From positions 1-30,732 of the IMG/VR virus record IMGVR_UViG_3300046817_000472: a stretch of DNA of 30,732 nucleotides; one strand, 5' to 3'. Each line of letters begins with the position of its first letter. Positions within the stretch are counted from its first letter, which is position 1. The position numbers were made by a program, and so were the translations under genes. Positions 14,242-21,679 of this stretch are shown one piece after another. The notes under the pieces were generated by a model that had not been told where the DNA came from, made no database searches, and saw only the letters and a program-made list of their open reading frames with translations. The stretch comes from a virus.

Positions 14242-14806
14242 TACAGCCAGAGAGACGGGGAAGGCATTCTTCGAAACCTATGGGCCGGGGAAGAAGTCTG
14301 TCCTCGACGTGGGCTCGTTCGATGTCAATGGAACGTTAAAAGATTATGTTCCTGACGATATGAACTACTGCGGAACTGACATTTCTTCCGGCCCGAACGT
14401 GAACGTGGTTCTTGACGATCCGCATCGGTTTCCATTTGTTTGTGAGGAATTTGACCTCATCGTTTCGACTTCCTGTTTCGAACACGACGATATGTTTTGG
14501 CTCACCTTTTCCGAAATGTGTCGGATCGTAGCGCCCGGAGGATTTATTTACATTTCAGCTCCTGTTGCAGGAGCAGTCCATAATCATCCTATCGACGCCT
14601 GGAGGTTCTATCCCGACGCAGGGATAGCTCTCGCCCGTTGGGGTGAGAGAAATCTGGAGCCAATTTCACTCATTGAGTCGTTTATTCGTCCACCTGGCTC
14701 AGAAGGCTGGTCGGACTTCGTTGCGGTTTTTGCCAAAAGACCGTTCGGAAGGCCAGTGAATCTTTTAGTTAGTCAGTTTCCAAACGCAATGCACGTAAGG
14801 ACTTGA
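14234..14806 (+). CDS. SAM-dependent methyltransferase (class I)
   Basis: The 190-residue product has the class I methyltransferase layout: motif I SVLDVGSFDVNGTLKD, a second strand ending in YCGTDIS, the VVLDDPHRFPFVCEEFDLIV segment, SCFEHDDMFW, then IVAPGGFIYISAP. The type-11-like fold uses S-adenosylmethionine; the acceptor is not readable, but within a sugar-transfer cassette a sugar or glycan O-methyl cap is likely. I chose GTG at 14234 because it is in frame, overlaps the previous stop by eight bases, and has AAGGA (14219-14223) upstream; the open frame reaching back to 14177 would lie inside the DUF5672 gene. It is the last gene of the coupled cassette. Confidence 0.8.
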   Translation: MHDTARETGKAFFETYGPGKKSVLDVGSFDVNGTLKDYVPDDMNYCGTDISSGPNVNVVLDDPHRFPFVCEEFDLIVSTSCFEHDDMFWLTFSEMCRIVAPGGFIYISAPVAGAVHNHPIDAWRFYPDAGIALARWGERNLEPISLIESFIRPPGSEGWSDFVAVFAKRPFGRPVNLLVSQFPNAMHVRT

Positions 14807-14838
14807 ATCGAGCCTAACCTTCAACAAAGGAGAGTATG

Positions 14839-15069
14839 ATGGCGACGGTAACGAAAGTGACTTCGGGAAGCACCACGACCTACACTGTCACAGACGCCCA
14901 GGGCAACGCGGCGACCTTGGCGGTTCTGGTCAATCCCGTGACCGGGAACGTGATTACTTACGGCGGTGCAGCCGTCCACAATGACGCGACGGCGATGATC
15001 AGTCAGCTATTGCTTCAGTTGCGAACGGGACTCCTGCCCGGCGCCGGCGCCCAGAATCTTCAGCCTTAG
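14839..15069 (+). CDS. Small phage protein, 76 aa
   Basis: A Thr/Val/Gly-rich protein with an N-terminal beta-like half (VTSGSTTTYTVTDAQGN) and a helical end (ATAMISQLLLQLRTGLLPG). The family is not recognised. Two adjacent ATGs exist (14836 and 14839). AAAGGAG (14826-14832) is better spaced for the second. The strong ribosome-binding site suggests good expression, as for virion components. It lies just after the glycan cassette and 38 bases before a small membrane protein. Confidence 0.6.
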   Translation: MATVTKVTSGSTTTYTVTDAQGNAATLAVLVNPVTGNVITYGGAAVHNDATAMISQLLLQLRTGLLPGAGAQNLQP

Positions 15070-15107
15070 GGCGAACCAGCCAACTCGGAGAGAAAAGGGG
15101 GCCAAGA

Positions 15108-15272
15108 ATGATTATCGAGATCCTTTTTGTCGTGACCATGTTCCTCTGGTTCTTGGCCCTTCTGCCTTTCCAGCCGGTTGAACCCTACCGGCCCTATGCG
15201 ACTACCTGGCTCGCGTTCGTGGCGATCCTGTTGCTGGGAGTCCATGTTTTCGCCGGATACCTGGTGAGATAA
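15108..15272 (+). CDS. Small two-helix membrane protein, 54 aa
   Basis: A 54-codon gene starting at ATG 15108, with AAAAGGGG (15093-15100) upstream, ending in TAA at 15270-15272. It encodes two hydrophobic helices: residues about 2-19 (rich in Ile, Leu, Phe, Val, Trp) and about 34-50 (TTWLAFVAILLLGVHVF), joined by a polar, Pro-rich loop (QPVEPYRPY). Two short transmembrane helices in under 60 residues fit small phage membrane proteins, including some holins, but the position among head genes gives no lysis partner. Function is therefore open. A roughly 490-base stretch without a confident gene follows. Confidence 0.6.
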   Translation: MIIEILFVVTMFLWFLALLPFQPVEPYRPYATTWLAFVAILLLGVHVFAGYLVR

Positions 15273-15765
15273 GGTTTCGGTCGTTGAAATTTGCGCTTCA
15301 GATACGCAGCGGTCTAGTGGGCCAAGTTTGCCGACTGAAAGAGGCGGCGGGCTGCGGCGATTTTTCGCCGGCTCAGGGACTCGATTGCGTTGACGGAACG
15401 GCCAGCCCGAGGTGGCGCGACTGGGCACGTGACGTAATCGCTTACGTGTCGGCCGAGGCTGCCCACCGACTCTGTCGACGGGTGCCGCTGGTGACAGCAT
15501 ACAGCCTAGCTGACTGGAGCCTTTCGCGGACTGGGTGGCCCAGACTAGACTCAAAGTCTTTTTTGGGCCAACACCCAGAATTTGTACCTTGAACAAAATT
15601 GGTCAAGACGCCGCTCGGTATGTTTCAAGATCTTCGACGTCGGAACATTGTTCGCTTTGTTCTATGTTTCGAGGTCCAAGCTCTTGCACCCTCGTTCAGG
15701 GGATTACTTCGCCGAACGGTTGGTGTCGATACTTCGATCGAAAACCTCTTGGGAAGGTAAGCGAA
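15273..15765 (+). other. Structured intergenic region before the protease gene
   Basis: About 490 bases without a confident gene but rich in inverted repeats. cggcga (15355-15360) pairs with tcgccg (15365-15370). acgtaa (15432-15437) pairs with ttacgt (15442-15447). ctggg (15531-15535) can pair either with cccag at 15539-15543 or, with tggccca (15536-15542), against tgggcca (15564-15570) and cccag (15574-15578). Inside the longer form is a 5-bp hairpin, agact (15547-15551) with agtct (15555-15559), followed by a T-run. Exclusive alternative pairings plus a T-run look like a regulatory leader or terminator switch. I cannot match it to a known RNA class. Confidence 0.45.
15284..15592 (+). CDS. 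Doubtful ORF, 102 aa
   Basis: An open frame from TTG 15284 with AAGG (15271-15274) nine bases upstream. The product is Arg/Trp/Cys-rich, with no recognisable domain. It fills most of the hairpin-rich stretch. Because the same bases form several good stems and the protein looks unremarkable, I think a non-coding structured RNA is at least as likely. Listed so a reader can weigh it. Confidence 0.2.
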   Translation: MKFALQIRSGLVGQVCRLKEAAGCGDFSPAQGLDCVDGTASPRWRDWARDVIAYVSAEAAHRLCRRVPLVTAYSLADWSLSRTGWPRLDSKSFLGQHPEFVP

Positions 15766-17799
15766 ATGCCGGATGATTTCAAACTCTTCCTTCCGATTTC
15801 GAAGGTTGAGAAGCAGAACGACGGGTCGGTGACGATTTCGGGCTATGCGTCAACGCCGGCGTTGGATCTCGATGGCGAAATTGTCAGCCTTGATGCTGTC
15901 AAAAAAGCCCTTCCGGGTTATATGGCTTGGCGGAACATTCGCGAAATGCACCAGCCGCGAGCGGTCGGAGTCGCGAAAGAAGCCAACGTCGACGAAAAGG
16001 GACTGTTCCTTACTTCCAAGATCGTCGACAAGGCCGCGGTGGAGAAGGTTCTCGAAGGCGTTTACAAGGGCTATTCGATCGGTGGGCGGAAGCTCGCCAA
16101 AACCGGGAACACGATTACCGAGATCGACCTGGTCGAGATTTCGATTGTCGACCGGCCAGCGAACCCGGAATGTCCGTTTTCAATTGCCAAGTCGGCGAAA
16201 GCCTTTACCGACTCGACTGTTGGTTATCTCGTCAAGACCGCTTCTCCGCCCCGGGACCCCAAAGCGCGTGCTCTCGGCCAGATGGCGAAAGCAGTTCGGA
16301 CTCTCGCGAAGGCCCCACCGGCGGCTCACGATGGACTGTCACTTCCTGCTCCGATGAAATGCGCTGCACATGGGCTTCTCGACTGCAAGAAGTGCATGAA
16401 AGCCGCGAAGAAGGCGGAAAAAATCAAGAAACGTGAGGTTTCGGAACAGGAACGTTCTCGACTCGCTGGGACTGGGGCTGCCCTTCCCGACGGTTCCTTT
16501 CCGATTGCCAACCGGTCTGATCTTGCCAATGCCCGGCAAGCTGTGGGTCGGGCGAAAGACCCTTCCAAGGCTCGGGCGCATATCAAAGCGCGGGCGGAAG
16601 CTCTCGGAGTCACACTTCCCGACAACTGGAAAAAGAAAGAAGCTTCGGCGTTGATCCAGTCCGCCGAAGACTCGCTTCTGAAACTTGACCCAAGTCCTGC
16701 GTCCGAGCTGTCCTTTCTGACCCTGGACGCCGGAGAGAAGCCTCGCCGCGATGGGGCTTCTTTGGGTAAGCGTCGATCTGGCCATGAGTCGATGCTTGAG
16801 GTCGACCTCGACCTTCAGAAAGGCGGCAATGGCGCGGACGAGGATTTTTTGGACTTGAAATTTGTGCAACCTTCTGAGGACAGAACGATGACAGTACAGG
16901 GTGACGCGTTGACGAAGTGGCTGATCGAGAACGGGATGGCGGATGTCGTCCAGAAGGCTCGGCAGGGTTCTCCGATGACTCGGGCGGCTCGCATGGCCGA
17001 CGCCAGGGGGAACTTGAAGAAGGTCAAGAAGGCTCGCGGTGGCGCGGCTGCGGCGATCGAGGACGCCCACAAGGTCTTGAAGGCGGCCTACTTGTCGAAA
17101 CAAGCTCTCATCAAGGCCGGCAAGAAGCCGCCGATGGATGACGACGGCGACTTCGACATGGGCAAGGTCATGGGATCGCTTCAGAAAGCCTTCGGCGAGC
17201 TGACGACCATGAAGACCTTCATCAAGGCTGCCGATGGTCAGCTGAAGAAGGCTGCTTCTCGCGCCGGCCAGCGGGGCCAGGAAACCACCGACGGGAACGA
17301 GTTCTACCAGGTTCCTGCGGGAGTGAAGGATCTGAATCAGAGCGATCTTACGTCTGCCGGTCCGGGTTCGGGGCGTGGTTCGGAACCTCCGATGTATCCG
17401 GTCGACGGTGGCGTCTATCCCGGCAAGTCGGCAAAGAGCAAAGGCATGATTTCGGTCGACCACGCTGAAGCGATCGCCAAGGCTGCTGCTGCCGAAGCCA
17501 AGGTCGAATTGCTGGAACGGGCGCCGATTGGTCCTTCCGGTCGCCGGCCCTATTCGTTCGATGTGACGAAAGCCTTCTCCGGCAACGGAAAGAATGCTGC
17601 GTCAAACAACGAGGCGACGAAAACGCTGTTCGACGGCGTCGATCCTGCTGCCTTGATGTCCGGCGACGAGCACGCCCACACGGCTGCAACCGCGCGGGTG
17701 ATCGGCAACATGCTGACTCATCCTTCCACCTTCGGCAAGAGCGTGCTGTTCGACCCCAACTTCAAGGGAGGGGCCGGCTTCAAGGCACAAAATTCCTAA
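15766..17799 (+). CDS. Prohead protease-scaffold fusion (XkdF-like)
   Basis: A 677-residue protein. Residues 1-140 resemble XkdF-like prohead serine proteases: SVTISGYASTPALDLDGEIV, MHQPRAVGVA (candidate catalytic His62), GVYKGYSIGGRK (Ser104), and EIDLVEISIVDRPANPEC, which carries acidic candidates. A C199/H202/C207/C210 cluster follows. Residues about 230-290 look like DUF6582 (LPDGSFPIANRSDLANARQA, then KARAHIKARAEALG). The rest is Ala/Lys-rich and helical, as expected of a scaffold. Such proteases trim scaffold and coat protein during head maturation. The start is ATG at 15766 with GGGAAGG (15751-15757). The open frame reaches back to 15535, but that part is not convincing. The major capsid gene begins 46 bases downstream. 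Confidence 0.85.
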   Translation: MPDDFKLFLPISKVEKQNDGSVTISGYASTPALDLDGEIVSLDAVKKALPGYMAWRNIREMHQPRAVGVAKEANVDEKGLFLTSKIVDKAAVEKVLEGVYKGYSIGGRKLAKTGNTITEIDLVEISIVDRPANPECPFSIAKSAKAFTDSTVGYLVKTASPPRDPKARALGQMAKAVRTLAKAPPAAHDGLSLPAPMKCAAHGLLDCKKCMKAAKKAEKIKKREVSEQERSRLAGTGAALPDGSFPIANRSDLANARQAVGRAKDPSKARAHIKARAEALGVTLPDNWKKKEASALIQSAEDSLLKLDPSPASELSFLTLDAGEKPRRDGASLGKRRSGHESMLEVDLDLQKGGNGADEDFLDLKFVQPSEDRTMTVQGDALTKWLIENGMADVVQKARQGSPMTRAARMADARGNLKKVKKARGGAAAAIEDAHKVLKAAYLSKQALIKAGKKPPMDDDGDFDMGKVMGSLQKAFGELTTMKTFIKAADGQLKKAASRAGQRGQETTDGNEFYQVPAGVKDLNQSDLTSAGPGSGRGSEPPMYPVDGGVYPGKSAKSKGMISVDHAEAIAKAAAAEAKVELLERAPIGPSGRRPYSFDVTKAFSGNGKNAASNNEATKTLFDGVDPAALMSGDEHAHTAATARVIGNMLTHPSTFGKSVLFDPNFKGGAGFKAQNS

Positions 17800-17845
17800 G
17801 TCGGGCACGTTCGCCCACGTTTAACCCAATCCAAGGAGACTTTGA

Positions 17846-19501
17846 ATGCCCGACGGTAACATGATGCAGGTTCCCTTCACGGGACCGAATGGTATCGGCA
17901 ACGAATTTGTCGCCTCGTTGTTCGAGAATGAGAACTTCCAGGCGATGATCGACAAACGCTTTGGCGGGTTGGCTAAAGCCGATACGATCGCGCAAGCAAC
18001 GAACCTTCTTTGGTACGACCTGCGCCCGGTCGTCCAGATGCTCTATCCCTATCGGGAATTGATTCCGCGGATTTCACGGCTTCCGCGAGTCAGTGCCGAT
18101 GGCGGCACCGCGTTCAACTGGAAGCGGATCACTGGAGTCAACGTCAACGGCGCGTCGAGCGGCGTGTCGGAAGGCAACCGCGGCGCCCGGATCGCGATTT
18201 CCGAACAGGACATGCTGTCGGCATTCCGAACCCTGGGTTTCGAAAGCTCGGTCACATTCGAAGCGCGGCTCGCGGGAAGGAATCTCTCCCCGGATACGTT
18301 GGGGCTTTCGGTCCAAAGTTCCCTACGATCCCTGATGATCGACGAGGAGAAAATCCTCATCAATGGCAACGCAGGGCTTCCGCTGGGCACGACACCGACT
18401 CCGGCTCTCGTTGCTGGTGCGGTTTCGGGCGTTACCGGAACCATCAACGGGACGATTTACGTCGCGTGTGTTGCTCTCACCGGCATGGGGCAGTTGGGTT
18501 ATTCGACCTACAACTCCACGACCGGTTTGGGTGGTGTGCTCGGGCAGGTCACCAAGACCAACGCCGACGGTTCAACCGACACCTATGGCGGTGGCTCGGC
18601 GAAACCTTCGGCCGTTGCGTCGGCAGCTCCGACCGGCACCCAGGCCGTCACGGCGGCGGTTGCGGCAGTCACGGGCGCCTCTGCCTACGCTTGGTTCGCG
18701 GGAACCGCGGCGAATGCGCTCTACTATGCTGGACTTACTCCCAGCAACCAGGCGATCCTGTCGAAGTATCCGTCGACTTCCGGCCAGCCGATGACCAATC
18801 TTCAGGTCGCCGGGAACTATCAGGACAATTCGACCGATATCCTGATCCCGGACGGGGTTTTGACCCAGATCGTTGGCTCGATCACTGGCGCGGCGCCCGG
18901 AACGGCGATGGCGACCAATCCCATTCTGCCTTCGGGGATTACGTTGTCGGCCAGCGGCTCGATTATCTACACGATGGGTTCGGGCAACACTGGGGTCACG
19001 ATCTCGGGGACGAATATCCTCGAATTCGATGCGATCTTGCGCGCCGCTTACGACCAGTACAAGCTCGGCTACGATCGGATCTTGGTGTCGTCGGTTGAGA
19101 CCGCGGACATCTGGGGTGCGTTCCTGGCCCAAAGCGCCAACGCGTCGAGCTTCCGCATCTTGTTCGACGCCGACCAGGAAACCGGACGGATCGTTGCAGG
19201 TCGGAGAATCACCTCCTACCACAACAAATTCTTCGGCAACACGCTCGATGTCGAAGTGCATCCGTACGTTCCGCCCGGGACCGTGATCTTCTGGTCGGAC
19301 AGGTCGCCCTACGAACTCTCGGGTGTGGCCAACTTGATCGAGGCGAAGGTTCGGCAGGACTACTATCAGATCCAGTGGCCTTGGTCGACTCGGCGGTATG
19401 AATACGGCGTGTACGTCGACGAGACGTTCCCGATCTACTTCACGCCGAGCTTTGCGCTGCTGACGAACAAGAACCCGAGCAGCGGCACGATGGTGTTCTA
19501 G
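17846..19501 (+). CDS. Major capsid protein with large insertion
   Basis: A 551-residue coat protein, expected to have the HK97 fold and form the head shell. The N-terminal 175 residues include an arm and helix region (FGGLAKADTIAQATNLLWYD), RITGVNVNGASSGVSEGNRG and LMIDEEKILING. The C-terminal part (from about 390) includes FDAILRAAYDQYKLGYDRIL, SFRILFDADQETGRIVAGRR and a final beta-rich section ending SGTMVF. Between them, about 178-388 is a Gly/Ala/Thr-rich, beta-like insertion with an FN3- or Ig-like feel (GTIYVACVALTGMGQLGYS, then AVTGASAYAWFAGTAANALY), probably displayed outside. AAGGAG (17833-17838) precedes the ATG at 7 bases, as suits an abundant protein. Confidence 0.88.
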   Translation: MPDGNMMQVPFTGPNGIGNEFVASLFENENFQAMIDKRFGGLAKADTIAQATNLLWYDLRPVVQMLYPYRELIPRISRLPRVSADGGTAFNWKRITGVNVNGASSGVSEGNRGARIAISEQDMLSAFRTLGFESSVTFEARLAGRNLSPDTLGLSVQSSLRSLMIDEEKILINGNAGLPLGTTPTPALVAGAVSGVTGTINGTIYVACVALTGMGQLGYSTYNSTTGLGGVLGQVTKTNADGSTDTYGGGSAKPSAVASAAPTGTQAVTAAVAAVTGASAYAWFAGTAANALYYAGLTPSNQAILSKYPSTSGQPMTNLQVAGNYQDNSTDILIPDGVLTQIVGSITGAAPGTAMATNPILPSGITLSASGSIIYTMGSGNTGVTISGTNILEFDAILRAAYDQYKLGYDRILVSSVETADIWGAFLAQSANASSFRILFDADQETGRIVAGRRITSYHNKFFGNTLDVEVHPYVPPGTVIFWSDRSPYELSGVANLIEAKVRQDYYQIQWPWSTRRYEYGVYVDETFPIYFTPSFALLTNKNPSSGTMVF

Positions 19502-19570
19502 ACTGGTTTCGCGGCTGGTCTTTCTAGGTCCTACTTCTCTTTCTGTTAATCATGGCCAAGGAGATTTTCG

Positions 19571-20011
19571 ATGTGGATGATGTTCCCAGAAGGTGTCACG
19601 GAAGTATCCGTTGAGCAGATGAACTTCGTTGCGGAGGTCCACGACGAAGAGAAGCACGGATATTTTCGGGCACCGGACCATCTGGTTCCGAGTCTGATCG
19701 ACTTGACGAAATGTGTTGTTCGGGTTCCTCCGGTCGATCATCCGGATGATTTGCCGCCGACGGCTCTGACCACAGCAACGTCCGATCTCGCGATTGCGAA
19801 CGAGAACTTGCGGAATGAAAATTCCGACCTGCGAGGAAGCATTGCGGAGCTGAACGTGAGGGTTTCTGACCTGATGCTTCAGCTTCATGAAGCCAAGACG
19901 GAGCTGAACAACTTCAAGTTCGAGCAGGAGCAGAAGGGAACGGAAACATCGGAAGCCTCTTCCGAAACTCCCATGATCGGTGTTGAGACTTCTTCCCGCA
20001 AGAAAGGCTAA
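19571..20011 (+). CDS. Coiled-coil protein after capsid, 146 aa
   Basis: Residues 1-60 are compact and mixed (EGVTEVSVEQMNFVAEVHDE, GYFRAPDHLVPSL). Residues about 66-115 form a clear heptad-type coiled coil (LAIANENLRNENSDLRGSIA onward), and the last 30 residues are Ser/Thr/Glu-rich with a Lys tail. No family name is certain. The position directly after the major capsid protein, with a good AAGGAG (19558-19563), suggests a minor head or head-tail protein; a head fibre is another possibility. It is followed six bases later by the connector gene. Confidence 0.6.
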   Translation: MWMMFPEGVTEVSVEQMNFVAEVHDEEKHGYFRAPDHLVPSLIDLTKCVVRVPPVDHPDDLPPTALTTATSDLAIANENLRNENSDLRGSIAELNVRVSDLMLQLHEAKTELNNFKFEQEQKGTETSEASSETPMIGVETSSRKKG

Positions 20012-20017
20012 GTTTCC

Positions 20018-20881
20018 ATGACTCTGGCAAGCGGCGATTTGACAACTCTCTCAGCAGCGAGGCTTTGGGTTGACCCACTTCCGAGTGATGCTGTCTTAGC
20101 GCCGCTTATTACTCGGGCTTCGATGTCGATTCGGTCGATCTTGAACCGGACGAGCCTTTTACCCCGAGCTTATTCCGAACAGTTCGACGGAACCGGAACG
20201 GCGCAACTCGTTCTTCCAAATTATCCGGTTCTGGGCCTACCGACTTTGTCTGTCTCTGGCCAGTCTATTTCTCAGGCGGCTCAGGAGGGAGACGGACCTG
20301 GCTTCTGTTTTGGCTTTCGCTATCAACCTTGGAATGGAATACCTCCTGGAAATCCGGCGGTTTTGGAATTGGTCGGAACAAGGTATTGGGGCGGAAGGCA
20401 GAACGTAGTTGTCAATTACTCTGCCGGGTATCAAATCACTGATGAACCTGGAACGGTTGATGCGACAACGTATCAAATCACGCCTTTAATTCCTCAGGGA
20501 AATTGGGCGAGCGATCAGGGAGTCGTTTATGCCGATACCGGGGTGGCGTTGGTTCCAGTGGCGGACTCGCCGACTGTTGGCCAATATGTTCCACCGAACC
20601 CGGAAGGGTTGATGCCGATTTTGTATTATCAATTTTCTGTTGACGATGCGAGCCAGAATCTACTTCTTTCCTACGGATTTATCCCATACGACATCGAACA
20701 GGTTGCATTGGAAGTAATTGCAGACCGGGCAAGCTATCGGACTCGTGCCGGTGTCCGATCTAAGAGTCTTGCTGGACAGGAGACGATCGCCTATACCGAC
20801 ACCGCGCTGAATGACTATGTGAACAGAAGTCTCGGCGCGTATATTTCTGTTCTTCCTCCAGCAATAGGAGCGGCGGTGTAG
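20018..20881 (+). CDS. Head-tail connector (gp6-like, adaptor)
   Basis: Connector ring protein that joins portal to neck. The N-terminal helical part (LTTLSAARLWVDPLPSDAVL, then LITRASMSIRSILNRTSLLP) is the usual gp6/DnaPack-like start. The C-terminal helical part (YDIEQVALEVIADRASYRTR, GVRSKSLAGQETIAYTD) is also typical. Between them lies an enlarged beta-rich insertion (about 55-215), making this 287-residue protein longer than classical connectors near 100-200. Weak AAAGG (20001-20005) precedes the ATG. The neighbours are neck and tail-completion genes. Confidence 0.75.
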   Translation: MTLASGDLTTLSAARLWVDPLPSDAVLAPLITRASMSIRSILNRTSLLPRAYSEQFDGTGTAQLVLPNYPVLGLPTLSVSGQSISQAAQEGDGPGFCFGFRYQPWNGIPPGNPAVLELVGTRYWGGRQNVVVNYSAGYQITDEPGTVDATTYQITPLIPQGNWASDQGVVYADTGVALVPVADSPTVGQYVPPNPEGLMPILYYQFSVDDASQNLLLSYGFIPYDIEQVALEVIADRASYRTRAGVRSKSLAGQETIAYTDTALNDYVNRSLGAYISVLPPAIGAAV

Positions 20882-20883
20882 TC

Positions 20884-21201
20884 ATGGCCAATGACACTAG
20901 CCCGGAACCTGTTCAGCTTCCTGGGAATATAGGAAAACTCATTCTCGATCCTCTTGAGCATTCGATCGCGGCGGGGGCGAGAGAGGCGCTGAAGGTTGGA
21001 GTTCCAACCCACAACGTGGTCGAGATGTTTCTGAACCATCTCGCTTCTGTGGTCGCAATGATCGAGCCCGCTGGGGCAAGGGCAGCCACGGTCGAAGGAC
21101 TCGTGAACAGCTTCGGAACTATGGTCCATAAACATGTTGAGGCCCAAAGAACCACAAAAAGCGGCCTTCTGGTTCCTCGGCCGGAATTAGTCAATGGCTG
21201 A
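20884..21201 (+). CDS. Hypothetical neck-region protein, 105 aa
   Basis: A small helical soluble protein (LILDPLEHSIAAGAREALKV, then NVVEMFLNHLASVVAMIE) with a short polar tail. No family recognised. It starts two bases after the connector stop and overlaps the cysteine-cluster gene by eight bases. Its location between connector and tail terminator suggests a minor structural or assembly role. Confidence 0.6.
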   Translation: MANDTSPEPVQLPGNIGKLILDPLEHSIAAGAREALKVGVPTHNVVEMFLNHLASVVAMIEPAGARAATVEGLVNSFGTMVHKHVEAQRTTKSGLLVPRPELVNG

Positions 21202-21679
21202 TTGCGGCGCGTGCAATCTCTGCTGCAAACTTCTCGCTGTCCCTGACATCGGCAAACCTGCTCGGATGCTGTGTTGGCACACGGGACTCCACGGCGGCTG
21301 TGCGGTTCATAGGGAAAAAGAAACCGACCCGAAACTCACCGCCTGCCATCAATGGAAGTGCGTTTGGCTCGCGTCTCAGGGACTTGAGGATGAAACCAAA
21401 CGTGGCAGTCGGATGCTTCGGCCCGATATGTGCCATGTGGTTCTTGGGCCGTTTGATCGGGACGATCCGCATTTGCTTTATGTCCAGGTCGATCCAGCAT
21501 ACCCTGCGGCGTGGAAAAACTCCCACGTTCAGGCGTACCTCTCCGAAGTCATTTCCAAAGGCGCCAGGATTGAAGTCATCATTGATGAAGTGAGGTTTCG
21601 TTGGGATGGGGAAAGGTGTATGCCTGTTGAAGAGGCTTCCGAGTATGCCCAAGCCCATGCCGAGCGAGAGATCGCCTGA
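21194..21679 (+). CDS. YkgJ-like cysteine-cluster protein
   Basis: The 161-residue protein has C4-x2-C7-x2-C10-C11 at its N-terminus, then C27, C36, C51 and C56, the CxxCxxCC pattern of YkgJ-family zinc/iron-chelating domains. The second half has no further Cys cluster and is mixed alpha/beta (LLYVQVDPAYPAAWKNSHVQ, EVIIDEVRFRWDG). Metal binding is a family-based inference; the role is unknown even in bacteria. It overlaps the gene before by eight bases and the gene after by one (TGATG), so it belongs to the neck operon. Confidence 0.75.
   Translation: MADCGACNLCCKLLAVPDIGKPARMLCWHTGLHGGCAVHREKETDPKLTACHQWKCVWLASQGLEDETKRGSRMLRPDMCHVVLGPFDRDDPHLLYVQVDPAYPAAWKNSHVQAYLSEVISKGARIEVIIDEVRFRWDGERCMPVEEASEYAQAHAEREIA

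Noticed and set aside
15301-15580. Hammerhead ribozyme, group I intron or tRNA in the structured stretch
   Set aside because: I found no CUGANGA/GAAA core, no intron core motifs, and no tRNA-like T-arm or cloverleaf.
15535-15765. Upstream extension of the protease gene to 15535
   Set aside because: The product there has no protease similarity, and ATG 15766 has GGGAAGG at normal spacing; the bases fall in the hairpin-rich region.
16339-17463. Minus-strand open frame of 374 codons opposite the protease-scaffold gene
   Set aside because: Long antisense frames are common opposite GC-rich Ala/Lys-coding genes; the composition is His/Arg/Leu-rich with no domain, and the + strand gene is clear.
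17803-17822. Hairpin gggc/gccc before the capsid gene as a terminator
   Set aside because: Only a 4-bp stem and a weak T-run; not enough for a call.
18010-19098. Plus-strand open frame of 362 codons inside the capsid gene
   Set aside because: A shadow frame, Arg/Trp/Cys-rich with no domain; the capsid frame is well supported.
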